A stretch of DNA of 64,000 bases. Origin: Hahnella lacustris. GTDB lineage: Bacteria > Pseudomonadota > Gammaproteobacteria > Burkholderiales > Burkholderiaceae_A. The position numbers and the translations under genes are program-made. This document shows positions 1-8,824 of the stretch, in pieces; the first letter of the stretch is position 1; each line of letters starts with the position of its first letter. The notes below the pieces were generated by a model. The model worked only from the letters and a program-made list of their open reading frames with translations. It searched no databases and had not been told where the DNA came from. The DNA lies in the NCBI GenBank assembly GCA_965194655.1, contig OZ239148.1, forward strand, positions 372,001-436,000, read 5' to 3'.

Positions 1-1
1 C

Positions 2-604
2 GATGCGAAAGGGGTGACCGTTCGGCCCATCAAGGCGCTCAATGGAAAGGCTGCCTTCGCAGAACTCTTTTTTGATGATGTGGAGGTGGGCCTTGATCAC
101 GTGATTGGGGAGGTCAATAAGGGCTGGCACGTCGCGATGGCCACCGCAGGATTTGAGCGTGCGCTGTTGCTGCGCTCCCCTGCACGGTTCTTGCGGACCG
201 CCCATCAACTGATGGAATTGGCTCGCCAGAGGCCAGAGCGGCTGCAGGCTGACCCCACGCTGATTGCAGACCTGGTCCGCGTCTGGAGCCACACCCAGGC
301 CTATCAGCTCAATGCTTACTGGTCGGTGAGCCGCTATTTGAATGGTGAGGCCATTGGGGCTGAGTCATCGGCCAACAAAATTTTCTGGTCGGAGATGGAC
401 ATTCATCTTCATCAAGTCGCGATGCGGGTGCTGGGGCCTGAGTTTGAGTGCCTCCCTGAGGCCGAGCACTGGGCATCACGCCCTGCGGCGGAGTCCGAGT
501 GGCTGGAAGGCTTCCTGTTCTCTCTGGCCGGGCCCATCTACGCGGGGACCAACCAGATCCAGCGAAACATCATCGCCGAGCGGATGCTCGGGATGCCGCG
601 TTAA
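2..604 (+). CDS. Acyl-CoA dehydrogenase, large-subunit type (5' end cut off by window)
   Basis: Only the C-terminal ~200 residues are present; the reading frame is open from base 2, so the start lies outside the window. The end YAGTNQIQRNIIAERMLGMPR-like tail is the classic acyl-CoA dehydrogenase C-terminus. The usual YEGT catalytic glutamate is replaced by alanine, while a glutamate sits in a GFERALL helix, the position used as base by isovaleryl/long-chain types and by the heteromeric ChsE steroid dehydrogenases. It is followed after 12 bp by a second, divergent acyl-CoA dehydrogenase, the arrangement expected for an alpha2beta2 enzyme such as IpdE1-IpdE2 of ring C/D degradation. The adjacent FadA6 and IpdF homologues favour that role, which is inference. 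Confidence 0.85.
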   Translation, partial: DAKGVTVRPIKALNGKAAFAELFFDDVEVGLDHVIGEVNKGWHVAMATAGFERALLLRSPARFLRTAHQLMELARQRPERLQADPTLIADLVRVWSHTQAYQLNAYWSVSRYLNGEAIGAESSANKIFWSEMDIHLHQVAMRVLGPEFECLPEAEHWASRPAAESEWLEGFLFSLAGPIYAGTNQIQRNIIAERMLGMPR

Positions 605-616
605 GGGGAATACGAC

Positions 617-1693
617 ATGGAATTTCTCTACACCCCTGAGCAGCTTGAGTTTCGCGATGCCATTCGACGCTTTCTCATGGTTGAGGCGGCACCCGAGTCT
701 CTTCGGGAGATCTGGGAGACGGACAGTGGCCGATCTCCCATCCTCCGTCAACGCTTGGCTGAGCAGGGTCTGACGGCTGTTTCGGTGGCTGAGCCTCTTG
801 GAGGGCTGGGTCTCGACGATGTCACCTGGTGTTTGCTGTTGCAGGAACTGGGCTACTTCGCCATCCCCGACTCACTGGTGGACAGCGCCTATCTTGGCGT
901 TGCTGTGCTCCAAGAGGCGTTGCCACAAGTCTCGCAGTCTGACCGCTCAGAGATCGAATCAATCCTGAGTCAGATTGCTCAAGGCAGCCTGCGCGTGGCG
1001 ATTGGGCATCCGGTGAATCGATGGGTCGCAGATGCTGCAAATGCGGGGCTGCTGATCTGGTTGGATGCCCAGGGATTGGCTTTATTGCGGCCCGGTGACT
1101 TCACTTATAGCCCACAGCCTTCACTGGATCTCTCGCGTCGAATCTCTCGGGTAGAGGCGCATCCAGCCCAATATCTGCTCACGGGTGAGCCTGCGCAGGC
1201 TCTGCTAGATTCGGTTGAAGCGAGAGGTGCGCAGAGCGTTGCAGCCCAATTGGTTGGTCTCTCCCAGCGCATGCTCGACTTGGCGATTGATTACACCAGC
1301 AGCCGCAAACAGTTTGGCAAACCGGTGGGCAGCTTTCAGGCGGTCAAGCACTTACTCGCAGACGTTGCGACCAGCATTGAGTTCAGCAAGCCCGCTGTGG
1401 CGTATGCAGCGGCTGCTCTCGCGAGCCAGTCTCCGCGCGCTTTGCAGGCGGTTCGTCATGCCAAGCTCTTGGCGACGGAGTCTGCTCTGCTCGCTGCACG
1501 CAACACCATGCAGGCGCATGGCGCGATGGGTTATACCTGGGAGGTCGACCTGCAGATGTTCATGAAGCGGGCCTGGGTGCTCGCCGGATGGTGGGGCGAT
1601 ACGATCCATCACCAAGGCGCGCTCTGGTCTGCGCTATCAAATGATTCTGCGGCCTGGGCCGTCAACAGAGGAATTGGACTGAGTCATGGCTGA
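617..1693 (+). CDS. Acyl-CoA dehydrogenase, small-subunit type
   Basis: A 358-residue flavoprotein of the acyl-CoA dehydrogenase fold. The FAD/dimer motif RKQFGKPVGSFQAVKH lies near residues 233-248 and QAHGAMGYTWE near 296-306. It has no recognisable catalytic glutamate in either of the two usual positions, as in the non-catalytic subunit of heteromeric steroid acyl-CoA dehydrogenases. A purine-rich AAGGGGA precedes the ATG. It probably pairs with the truncated upstream gene to dehydrogenate a CoA thioester from rings C/D; IpdE2 would be the mycobacterial counterpart, but FadE26-29-type partners cannot be separated by eye. It overlaps the next gene by 8 bp, so the genes are probably cotranscribed. 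Confidence 0.85.
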   Translation: MEFLYTPEQLEFRDAIRRFLMVEAAPESLREIWETDSGRSPILRQRLAEQGLTAVSVAEPLGGLGLDDVTWCLLLQELGYFAIPDSLVDSAYLGVAVLQEALPQVSQSDRSEIESILSQIAQGSLRVAIGHPVNRWVADAANAGLLIWLDAQGLALLRPGDFTYSPQPSLDLSRRISRVEAHPAQYLLTGEPAQALLDSVEARGAQSVAAQLVGLSQRMLDLAIDYTSSRKQFGKPVGSFQAVKHLLADVATSIEFSKPAVAYAAAALASQSPRALQAVRHAKLLATESALLAARNTMQAHGAMGYTWEVDLQMFMKRAWVLAGWWGDTIHHQGALWSALSNDSAAWAVNRGIGLSHG

Positions 1694-2840
1694 GGCCTAC
1701 ATCATTGATGCGCTTCGCACACCGACCGGGAAGCGCAAGGGCAGTCTGTCGCAGATGCACCCCGCCGATCTCGCCGGCTCCGTCTTGGCCGCCTTGGTGG
1801 GGCGTCAGCCGATCCCTCCAGAAGACTATGACGATGTGGTCTTTGGCTGCGTGGACACGATTGGCCCATTGGCCGGCGACATTGCTCGAACAGCTTGGCT
1901 GGCAGCGGGTCTTCCCCTCGAGGTGCCCGGCACCACGGTCGATCGCCAATGCGGGTCCTCTCAGCAGGCCCTGCATTTCGCAGCGCAGGCCGTCATGAGC
2001 GGCACCATGGATGTGGTGATGGTGGGAGGAGTTCAGACCATGACTGCCATCCCCATTTCCTCCGCCATGCTCGCCGGACAACCTTTGGGATTTCCCGATC
2101 CTTTCTCTGGCAGCAAGGGTTGGAAGGCCCGCTTTGGAGATCAGCCGGTCAATCAGTTTTATGCGGCACAGCGCATTGCAGACCATTGGGGGTTTGATCG
2201 ATCGGCCATGGAGTCCTTCTCTTTGGAGAGTCATGCCCGTGCGTTACGGGCCATGTCCGCAGGCGAGTTTGATCGCGAGGTCTTAGCACTGCCGGAGCTC
2301 TCCATGGATGAGACTCCACGTCAGACCAGTCTTGAAAAGATGGCAACGCTTGAGCCTGTGATGGCAGAGTACCCCTCGATCACTGCTGGCGTGTCGAGCC
2401 AGACCTGCGACGCAGCGGCGGGTCTGATCGTTGCGTCCGAGCAAGCGGTTCGGCGCTATGGACTCCAGCCGCGGGCTCGGATCGTTCACATGAGTGTGAT
2501 GGGCGACTGCCCCATTTGGCATCTGCGTGCCCCGATTCCTGCCACCCAGCGGGCGCTCCAGCGCAGCGGACTGCGCATGGAAGACATGGACGTGGCAGAG
2601 GTAAACGAGGCTTTTGCCAGCGTGGTCATGGCCTGGATGAAGGAGCTGGACTACCCCCATGAGCGCACCAATGTGCGCGGTGGTGCCATCGCATTGGGGC
2701 ACCCTTTGGGTGCCAGTGGCGCCAAGCTCATGACGACCCTGCTTCATGCCCTAGAGGACCGCGGTGGTCGCCTGGGGATACAAACCATGTGTGAGGGCGG
2801 CGGTCAGGCCAACGTCACCATCATTGAAAGGATGTCGTAA
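1686..2840 (+). CDS. fadA6: Thiolase, FadA6-like (steroid ring C/D degradation)
   Basis: A complete 384-residue thiolase. Nucleophile Cys89 is in DRQCGSSQQA; the NEAFAS and GGAIALGHPLGASGAK blocks (His base) and CEGGGQAN (second Cys) follow in order. The VPGTTVDRQCGSSQQA and IPISSAM stretches and the CEGGGQANVTIIER end agree with my recollection of mycobacterial FadA6, the thiolase of HIP (methylhexahydroindanedione propionate) catabolism, more than with FadA5. It should cleave a 3-ketoacyl-CoA with CoASH to release acetyl-CoA. The neighbouring IpdF-like SDR supports a ring C/D role. The start overlaps the preceding gene by 8 bp and the stop shares a base with the next ATG. Confidence 0.8.
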   Translation: MAEAYIIDALRTPTGKRKGSLSQMHPADLAGSVLAALVGRQPIPPEDYDDVVFGCVDTIGPLAGDIARTAWLAAGLPLEVPGTTVDRQCGSSQQALHFAAQAVMSGTMDVVMVGGVQTMTAIPISSAMLAGQPLGFPDPFSGSKGWKARFGDQPVNQFYAAQRIADHWGFDRSAMESFSLESHARALRAMSAGEFDREVLALPELSMDETPRQTSLEKMATLEPVMAEYPSITAGVSSQTCDAAAGLIVASEQAVRRYGLQPRARIVHMSVMGDCPIWHLRAPIPATQRALQRSGLRMEDMDVAEVNEAFASVVMAWMKELDYPHERTNVRGGAIALGHPLGASGAKLMTTLLHALEDRGGRLGIQTMCEGGGQANVTIIERMS

Positions 2841-3754
2841 TGGCTGTTGAGCAGCTTGTGGGTGGTCTCGGAGCGGGCCGTGTCGTGGTGGTCACCGGCG
2901 CCGGGGCAGGACTTGGATTGGCCTACGTCGAGGAGTTACTGTCGCAGGGCTATGGTGTGGTGGTGAATGATCTTCACCAGGGCACCCTCGATGCGGCACT
3001 GTCTGGTCTTCAGTCCGCGCATCCAAAGGGGTCCGATCGTGTGGTGGGGCTGGCCGGTGACATTGCCGAAATGGAGACCGCGCAAGGTCTGGTCGCGTTG
3101 GCGCTTCAGTCTTTCGGTCGGCTCGATGCCGTGATCAACAATGCGGGCCTGCTCAGGGACAAGATGTTTGCAGGCCTTGATGTGAACGATTTTGATCTGG
3201 TGATGAGGGTTCACCTGCGCGGTCATTTCTGCCTGTCACGCGTGGCGGTTCAGCATTGGCGGGATCAGGCCAAGGCGGGTCAGCAGCCCACCGCACGCAT
3301 CGTGAACACCACCTCCGGTGCGGGTCTTCAGGGGTCGGTTGGTCAGTCCAATTACTCGGCGGCGAAGGGGGGCATTGCCGCGCTCACGCTTGTTCAAGCT
3401 GCTGAGCTTGCCCGATATGGCGTGACGGCCAATGCTCTAGCACCCGCCGCACGCACCGCCATGACCCTCGCGGGCATGCCGGATCTTGTGAAGGCACCCA
3501 GCGATGGAAGCTTCGACCATTACGATCCGAAGAATGTCGCAGGCTTTGTGGCATGGCTCTGCTCCTCTGAGTCCCAGCATGTGACCGGCCAGATCTTCGA
3601 GGTGGATGGAGATCGGATTGGACTCGCAGAAGGATGGGTGAGCGGACCGGATCAGCGCAAGGGTGGCGCTCGTTGGGAGCCACATGAGGTGGGCTCGGTG
3701 GTGAACACCCTCTTGGCGCAGCGCAGGCCTGCCCAGAAAGTCTGGGGGTCCTGA
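2840..3754 (+). CDS. SDR of the MFE-2/Hsd4A type, probable 3-hydroxyacyl-CoA dehydrogenase
   Basis: A 304-residue short-chain dehydrogenase. It has the cofactor motif TGAGAGLG (about residues 20-27), NNAG in the NNAGLLRDKMF context, a catalytic serine in NTTSGAG and YSAAKGG for the Tyr/Lys pair. NNAGxLRDKxF is typical of the dehydrogenase domain of peroxisomal multifunctional enzyme 2 and of bacterial Hsd4A, which oxidise 3-hydroxyacyl-CoAs and in some cases 17beta-hydroxysteroids. A C-terminal extension of about 40 residues beyond the Rossmann core fits this subgroup. It is translationally coupled to the thiolase (TAATG) and to the next SDR (TGATG). The likely job is the hydroxyacyl-CoA oxidation before thiolysis; the true substrate is not shown. 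Confidence 0.75.
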   Translation: MAVEQLVGGLGAGRVVVVTGAGAGLGLAYVEELLSQGYGVVVNDLHQGTLDAALSGLQSAHPKGSDRVVGLAGDIAEMETAQGLVALALQSFGRLDAVINNAGLLRDKMFAGLDVNDFDLVMRVHLRGHFCLSRVAVQHWRDQAKAGQQPTARIVNTTSGAGLQGSVGQSNYSAAKGGIAALTLVQAAELARYGVTANALAPAARTAMTLAGMPDLVKAPSDGSFDHYDPKNVAGFVAWLCSSESQHVTGQIFEVDGDRIGLAEGWVSGPDQRKGGARWEPHEVGSVVNTLLAQRRPAQKVWGS

Positions 3755-4539
3755 TGACCGACGCCCCCATCTGCCCCCCCGCTCACGGGCTCCTCAAGGG
3801 AAAGCGTGCCTTGCTCACCGCTGCAGCGGGAGCGGGCATTGGATATTCCGCGGCCGAGCGATTTTTGGCTGAAGGCTGTGAGGCGATTGTGGTCTCTGAC
3901 ATTCATGAGCGCCGATTGAACGAGGCGGTCGAGCGGCTCAGCGCATCGTCGCCCCATGCTCAAGTGAAGGGGGTGTTGTGCGATGTCAGCCAACAGGCTC
4001 AGGTCGACCATCTGGTTGAACAGGCTCAAACTTTTCTGGGCCGCATCGATGTCTTGGTGAATAACGCCGGACTGGGTGGTGAGAAGCGTGTGGTGGATAT
4101 GTCGGATGAGGACTGGAGTCGTGTCCTCGATATCTCCCTCACGGGCACCTTTCGCATGACGCGGGCGGTCCTGCCCATCATGCAAGCCCAGAGATTCGGC
4201 TCGATCGTCAACAATGCGTCGGTTCTGGGCTGGCGAGCTCAGAAGGCACAGGCTCACTATGCCGCAGCCAAAGCAGGCGTGATGGCCTTCACACGCTGTG
4301 TGGCCCTCGAGGCTGCCGAGTTTGGCATCCGGGTGAATGCAGTCTCACCATCGATTGCGCTGCATCCTTTTCTCAAGAAGAGTGCAGACCCTGCTCTGCT
4401 GGCCAAGCTCTCCGAGCAGGAGGCCTTCGGTCGGGCGGCTGAGCCCTGGGAGATCGCAAACGTGATGGTGTTTCTGGCGAGTGACTATGCGAGCTATTTG
4501 GTGGGTGAGTCCATCTCGGTCAGCTCACAGAGGGCCTAG
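3754..4539 (+). CDS. ipdF: IpdF-like short-chain dehydrogenase (HIP pathway)
   Basis: A 261-residue SDR with cofactor motif TAAAGAGIG, NNAGLGG, the serine in NNASVLGW and YAAAKAG. Long stretches match what I recall of mycobacterial IpdF (Rv3559c): SDIHERRL, NNAGLGG, NNASVLGWRAQ, HYAAAKAGVMA, NAVSPSI, FGRAAEPWE and the SYLVGE end. IpdF oxidises the 5-hydroxyl of 5-OH-HIP-type CoA thioesters during ring C/D breakdown. Its position beside an acyl-CoA dehydrogenase pair and a FadA6-like thiolase mirrors the KstR2 regulon of actinobacteria. The ATG shares an A with the upstream stop, showing translational coupling. Confidence is high for the family and fairly high for the function. Confidence 0.8.
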   Translation: MTDAPICPPAHGLLKGKRALLTAAAGAGIGYSAAERFLAEGCEAIVVSDIHERRLNEAVERLSASSPHAQVKGVLCDVSQQAQVDHLVEQAQTFLGRIDVLVNNAGLGGEKRVVDMSDEDWSRVLDISLTGTFRMTRAVLPIMQAQRFGSIVNNASVLGWRAQKAQAHYAAAKAGVMAFTRCVALEAAEFGIRVNAVSPSIALHPFLKKSADPALLAKLSEQEAFGRAAEPWEIANVMVFLASDYASYLVGESISVSSQRA

Positions 4540-4541
4540 CC

Positions 4542-5015
4542 ATGGCTGTGGAGATGGCGATCTTTGGAAGTCCTGCAGATTTCATCGCCCGTGAGGGGCA
4601 GTTGTTGGGCGTGACCGACTGGGTTGAAATCCCACAGACTCAGATTCAGGCCTTTGCGGATGCCACAGGCGATCATCAGTGGATTCATGTCGACGTGGAG
4701 CGCGCCCAGCAAGGCCCTTTCGGCAGCACGCTCGCCCATGGCTACCTGGTGCTCTCCTTGGTGAACCGCTTTCTGCCCGAGGTGGTCTCCGTGCAGAACA
4801 TGGAGATGGGGCTCAACGTGGGATTGGACAAGGTTCGATTCCTTTCTCCGGTCAAGGCTGGGTCTCGGCTCCGAGGCCGAGTGGAGCTCAAGCAGGTCAA
4901 ACCCTTGGATGAACGCTCAGTACAGGCGACGATGACCGTCACCATTGAACTCGAGGGTGCCGAGCGTCCTGCATGCGTCGCTGAACCTATCAGTCGCTAT
5001 TTCTTTTCGGCCTAA
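4542..5015 (+). CDS. MaoC-family (R)-specific enoyl-CoA hydratase
   Basis: A 157-residue single hot-dog protein. The hydratase-2 motif is clear near residues 42-67: DATGDHQWIHVDVERA followed by FGSTLAHGY, supplying the Asp/His dyad. The length and arrangement match the NodN/Rv0130-like branch of MaoC hydratases, which add water to trans-2-enoyl-CoA giving the (R)-3-hydroxy product. It starts 2 bp after the IpdF-like stop and lies just before a second thiolase, so this operon carries dehydrogenation, hydration, oxidation and thiolysis steps of one beta-oxidation round. Whether it acts on ring C/D or short acyl intermediates cannot be told from sequence. Confidence 0.8.
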   Translation: MAVEMAIFGSPADFIAREGQLLGVTDWVEIPQTQIQAFADATGDHQWIHVDVERAQQGPFGSTLAHGYLVLSLVNRFLPEVVSVQNMEMGLNVGLDKVRFLSPVKAGSRLRGRVELKQVKPLDERSVQATMTVTIELEGAERPACVAEPISRYFFSA

Positions 5016-5033
5016 GCGCCAGGGAGTGTTGCC

Positions 5034-6242
5034 ATGAATGAGGCTGTCATTGTCTCTACTGCACGCACGGGAATTGGCCGTGCTTATAAGGGCGCATTGA
5101 ACGACACGGAGGCGCCTGTCATGGCTGCTCATGTGATTCGGGAGGCCGTTGCGCGCGCTCAACTCAGGGATGGAGAGGTGGACGATGTCATCCTGGGTAT
5201 TGCCGCTCAGCAAGGCACCCAGGGCTACACCGTCGGGCGTCTGGCGAATTACCTGAATGGCCTAGGTGATGGCACGCCAGGTATGTCCCTCGACCGGATG
5301 TGTGCCTCTGGCCTCGTGGCCATTGCCAATGCGGCGAAGGATGTCATGGTGGGTGAGCACGACGTGGTGGTGGCCGGTGGCTTGGAGTCCATCAGCTTGG
5401 TGCAGAACCAGCACAAGAACAGTCACAAGTCCCAGTCTCAGGCGGTTTTGAAGGCCTATCCCACGGCCTACATCAGCATGATTGAGACAGCAGAGTTGGT
5501 TGCCTCTCGCTATGGGGTGTCCCGCGCAGACCAGGATGCCTATGCACTCCTGAGTCAACAACGCACCGCTCAAGCGCAGGCTGCAAACCGATTTGCAGAA
5601 GAGATCGTCCCCCTGACCTGCGAGCAGCTTCAGTTGAATGAAGAGGGCAAACCCGCGGGCCACCAAACGGTGGTCCTCGACCGAGACGAGGGCAATCGCG
5701 CAGACACCACGCTCGAGAGGCTTCAGTCGCTCAAGCCCGTTCTGAAGGATGGCCAATGGTCTGGTCCGGGACAGTGCATCACCGCCGGGAATGCCTCTCA
5801 GTTGTCTGATGGGGCCAGCGCTTGTGTCGTGATGTCTCGGTCCGAGGCGGCCGCTCGCGGGCTCTCTCCGCTGGGCGTGTATCGAGGTTTGGCGCTGGCA
5901 GGCTGCCCAGCAGACGAAATGGGGATCGGCCCAGTCCATGCCATCCCCAAGCTGTTGGCCCGTCATGGGCTGCGGGTAGAGGACATCGACCTTTGGGAAA
6001 TCAACGAGGCCTTTGCCAGTCAGGTTCTGGCAGTGCAGCGAAACCTAGGAATTCCCCTAGACCGAATGAATGTAAATGGTGGTGCAATTGCCATTGGTCA
6101 TCCGTTTGGAATGACAGGATCCCGACTCGTGGGTCATGGGCTATTAGAGGCGCGCCGTAGGGGTGCCAAATGGCTCGTGGTCAGTATGTGTGTCGGGGGT
6201 GGAATGGGCGCTGCAGCATTGTTTGAAAGTCTTCCTGGTTGA
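5034..6242 (+). CDS. Acetyl-CoA acetyltransferase-type thiolase
   Basis: A complete 402-residue thiolase with Cys90 in DRMCASGL, NEAFASQ, the GGAIAIGHPFGMTGSR His block and CVGGGMGAA near the C-terminus. All catalytic residues are intact. It differs from the FadA6-like thiolase upstream in having the MCASG nucleophile context of the general acetyl-CoA acyltransferase branch and the GHPFGMTG variant. It probably processes a second, later 3-ketoacyl-CoA from the bicyclic remainder. A purine-rich GGGAGTG lies upstream of the ATG. The stop overlaps the likely TTG start of the following regulator gene by four bases (TTGA). Confidence 0.85.
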   Translation: MNEAVIVSTARTGIGRAYKGALNDTEAPVMAAHVIREAVARAQLRDGEVDDVILGIAAQQGTQGYTVGRLANYLNGLGDGTPGMSLDRMCASGLVAIANAAKDVMVGEHDVVVAGGLESISLVQNQHKNSHKSQSQAVLKAYPTAYISMIETAELVASRYGVSRADQDAYALLSQQRTAQAQAANRFAEEIVPLTCEQLQLNEEGKPAGHQTVVLDRDEGNRADTTLERLQSLKPVLKDGQWSGPGQCITAGNASQLSDGASACVVMSRSEAAARGLSPLGVYRGLALAGCPADEMGIGPVHAIPKLLARHGLRVEDIDLWEINEAFASQVLAVQRNLGIPLDRMNVNGGAIAIGHPFGMTGSRLVGHGLLEARRRGAKWLVVSMCVGGGMGAAALFESLPG

Positions 6243-7417
6243 GCAAGAACTGCATTGAACTCTCTCAGTTTGCAGAGCTGGTGGATCGGATCTATCAGTC
6301 TGCCTATTCCCCACGCGAGTGGGTAGAGAGTCTCAATGCCATTCGGCAGGCCTTCAAGGCCACCTATGCAACCTTGATTGTGCGCCCCGTCTCTGGGCAC
6401 GACCCCGGCTTGATGGTGAACGCAGGGCTGGCGGATGGACAGGGAGGGGGAGTCGTTCCCGCCATTGAGTACTACAGCACACAGAGTCCCTTTATCGGGA
6501 TGGCCTCTCAGCGGATTTTCACGGTCCAAGACCTCATGTCAGAGGAAACCTGGACACGGTCTGAGTACTACCAGACCTGGTGTGCGCCTCGCGGGGTGCA
6601 TCACATTCTCGGCGTCAACTTACAGACCATCGACACGGACGGGTATCGACTGCGTCTGACGCGGGCCCGATCAGACCCCGCCTTTTCCGAGATGGATCGG
6701 CAGCTGCTCGCCTTACTCATTCCTCACCTGCAGCGTGCACTTCATCTTCAGTCGCGCCTGGACACCTCTGAGCAGGTGGCTCATGTCTATGGGAGCGCAA
6801 TAGGAAGCCTGAGTGTGGGAACGGTCACCCTCGATGTGACGGGTCGCGTGCTTCAGATGAACTCCATTGCGCGCGCTCAGATTGAGGCGGGTGATTCGCT
6901 CAAGATCAGCAACGAGCGTCTTCATGCGCTGAACAATCAAGACAATCGCGAGCTGCAGCGCATGGTGCAGGAAGCGGCCTCTCATCCAAGCGGAGTGGAA
7001 GGGCCCGTGGGGGCAGTTTCCGTCACGCGAAACTCCAGTCCTCAAGGATTGGGCGTGATTGTTCAGAGGCTTGGGCCGACAGCCTCCTGGCTCAACGGCC
7101 GCCATCAGCCTGCGATTGTGTTGTTCCTGCGAGACCCAGAGATCAAGACCCAACCCCCTTCCAAGGTCATTCAGCAGCTCTTTCATTTCACGCCAGCCGA
7201 GACCACCCTGGCAATTGAACTGGCCAACGGGCTCTCACTCGATGAAGCGGCTGAACTGCTCAATATTCGGCGCAACACCGCTCGCGCGCACCTGCGATCC
7301 ATTTTCTCAAAGACTGGCGTTCGACGTCAGACCGAACTGGTGCGACTGATTCTCAACAGCGTGGTATCTCTCGGCCACCAGGGTGACCGAGAGCCGGAGC
7401 TCAGTTCCCTTTACTAA
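6239..7417 (+). CDS. LuxR-type transcriptional regulator (TeiR-like candidate)
   Basis: A 392-residue protein with a C-terminal LuxR/GerE helix-turn-helix near residues 318-375: FHFTPAETTLAIELANGLSLDE, then ELLNIRRNTARAHLRSIFSKTG and VRLIL. The N-terminal ~230 residues resemble an unassigned sensor region with no receiver domain or membrane segment. C. testosteroni TeiR, an activator of steroid catabolism, is also a LuxR-type protein of about this size, so this is the local candidate regulator. The only start that keeps the N-terminus is TTG, overlapping the thiolase stop, so it is probably translated from the ring C/D operon message. The 3' end overlaps the convergent MFS gene by 17 bp. Confidence 0.75.
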   Translation: MSKNCIELSQFAELVDRIYQSAYSPREWVESLNAIRQAFKATYATLIVRPVSGHDPGLMVNAGLADGQGGGVVPAIEYYSTQSPFIGMASQRIFTVQDLMSEETWTRSEYYQTWCAPRGVHHILGVNLQTIDTDGYRLRLTRARSDPAFSEMDRQLLALLIPHLQRALHLQSRLDTSEQVAHVYGSAIGSLSVGTVTLDVTGRVLQMNSIARAQIEAGDSLKISNERLHALNNQDNRELQRMVQEAASHPSGVEGPVGAVSVTRNSSPQGLGVIVQRLGPTASWLNGRHQPAIVLFLRDPEIKTQPPSKVIQQLFHFTPAETTLAIELANGLSLDEAAELLNIRRNTARAHLRSIFSKTGVRRQTELVRLILNSVVSLGHQGDREPELSSLY

Positions 7418-8717
7418 GCTCGTCCCGATAGGGGCGAATGGCCAACGCATAAACCCAGGCCGCAAGGGGGGCTGTGGCCACAATGATGGCCATGGCATAG
7501 CGCAGGGACTCCTGACCGAAACGAGGCTCGAGGAGGTCGCTGATTGCGCCCACAATGATGGGACCGACGCCCATGCCTGCCAGCGTGAACAGCAGCAGAA
7601 ATACTGCGTTGGCAAGCGAGCGTCTATGCGGGACGCTGACTGTGCTCACGGCAGCCATGCTGGGTGCGATCCACCAGGTGGTGAAGAAGCCGTGAAGCAT
7701 GCCAAAGAGTGCAGCGGTGGGAACCGGAATCGGGCCAAATTGTCCGACCAGCCCCTGTGGCCAAAGGAAGTAAGCCAGGCCTGCTGGGGTGGCCAAGATG
7801 AGCCCGAGAATAGGCACCCCCACCTGCCATCCGGTGTTCTTTGCCGCCAGGGTATCGGTGAGCCAACCTGAGAACAGTGCACCCGCGAAGGCGCCACCCA
7901 CGGAAATCAGGCCAAGCAGCAGGCCTGCATCCTTGACGCTGAGTCCGTGAGATCTCATCAGGAAACTGGGCCCCCAGATGCCAACAGAATAGGCTTGGAT
8001 GGCTGCGATGGCTGCACCGATGCAAATGAAGAGATACGCGCGTTGCTTAAATAAGAAACGAAGGCTTTCTTTGAGGGCCTCTGCCGACACGGCTGCAGTC
8101 TCTGCCGCACTGTGCTGCGGGTCGTAACGACCTCTGGCCGGTTCCTTCAGTGTCAGCAGCATCAGAATCCCAAGCGCAATACCCGGTGCACCAACCACCA
8201 GGAAGGCGGCTCGCCAGCCATAGTGATACGCCATATAGCCACCGACCCCCATGCCTACCAGAAGGCCGATGTGTGCGCCCAGGGAGTAAATGCCCATCGC
8301 GAGTGAGCGTCGTCGCTGCGGGTAGGAGTCTGCAATCAGCGAGAGCGAAGTTGGAGCAGAGCCCGCCTCAGCGACGGCCACCCCCACGCGCGCAAGTGCG
8401 AGCTGGATAAAGCTTCCAGCCAGTCCGCAGAGCATGGTCATGCCGCTCCAGGAGATGACATAAATGCCCATGAGACGAACGCGATTGGTGCGGTCTGCCA
8501 GGCGCCCCATGAACACCCCGATGAAGGCATAAAAGAGGGCAAATAAGAGCCCCGTGACGAGTCCCATCAGCGTATCGCTGACTCCGAATTCTTGTTTGAT
8601 CGGTTCGATGAGGACATTGATGATGTTGCGATCGACGTAGTTCGCAACGTATCCCAAGACCAAGAGAAAAAGCGTGTAGTGCGAGTGGCGCGGAATACGA
8701 TCTGGGTCTGCTTGCAT
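7401..8717 (-). CDS. MFS transporter (spinster-like)
   Basis: About 438 residues with twelve hydrophobic segments. The MFS loop 2-3 signature appears as GRLADRTNRVRLMG. GWRAAFLVVGAPG and NYVDRNIINVLI near the N-terminus are typical of the spinster-like/glucarate-type branch common in aromatic and steroid catabolic clusters. The start at 8717 was chosen because TGAGGAT lies a normal distance upstream on the minus strand; an in-frame ATG at 8756 lacks such a site. It is divergent from kshB, with a predicted operator between them, so import or export of a steroid or its intermediate is likely. Substrate and direction are unknown. Confidence 0.8.
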   Translation of the reverse strand: MQADPDRIPRHSHYTLFLLVLGYVANYVDRNIINVLIEPIKQEFGVSDTLMGLVTGLLFALFYAFIGVFMGRLADRTNRVRLMGIYVISWSGMTMLCGLAGSFIQLALARVGVAVAEAGSAPTSLSLIADSYPQRRRSLAMGIYSLGAHIGLLVGMGVGGYMAYHYGWRAAFLVVGAPGIALGILMLLTLKEPARGRYDPQHSAAETAAVSAEALKESLRFLFKQRAYLFICIGAAIAAIQAYSVGIWGPSFLMRSHGLSVKDAGLLLGLISVGGAFAGALFSGWLTDTLAAKNTGWQVGVPILGLILATPAGLAYFLWPQGLVGQFGPIPVPTAALFGMLHGFFTTWWIAPSMAAVSTVSVPHRRSLANAVFLLLFTLAGMGVGPIIVGAISDLLEPRFGQESLRYAMAIIVATAPLAAWVYALAIRPYRDELSKGN

Positions 8718-8768
8718 GGGGATCCTCAAGATATGGCTGCAGGTTGAGCGCATCAACTCTCTGGCTCA

Positions 8769-8784
8769 TCGTCCATTTAGACGA
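8769..8784. promoter_or_regulatory. Predicted operator, site A (MFS / kshB divergent promoter)
   Basis: Perfect inverted repeat TCGTC-N6-GACGA, preceded by CA. It lies 52 bp from the MFS start and 41 bp from the kshB start. It shares its core and spacing with the sites near 15653, 26112, 11442 and 46927. The motif itself is visible; the operator role is inferred from recurrence in promoter gaps. Confidence 0.65.
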
Positions 8785-8824
8785 CGAGAATCTTGTGCAC
8801 TCCCCCAAAGATGGAACCCTGATC

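Noticed and set aside
7401..7417. Matching 17-bp convergent overlaps at 7401-7417 and 63554-63570 as a functional antisense element
   Set aside because: Equal length appears coincidental; the overlapping sequences are not related to each other.
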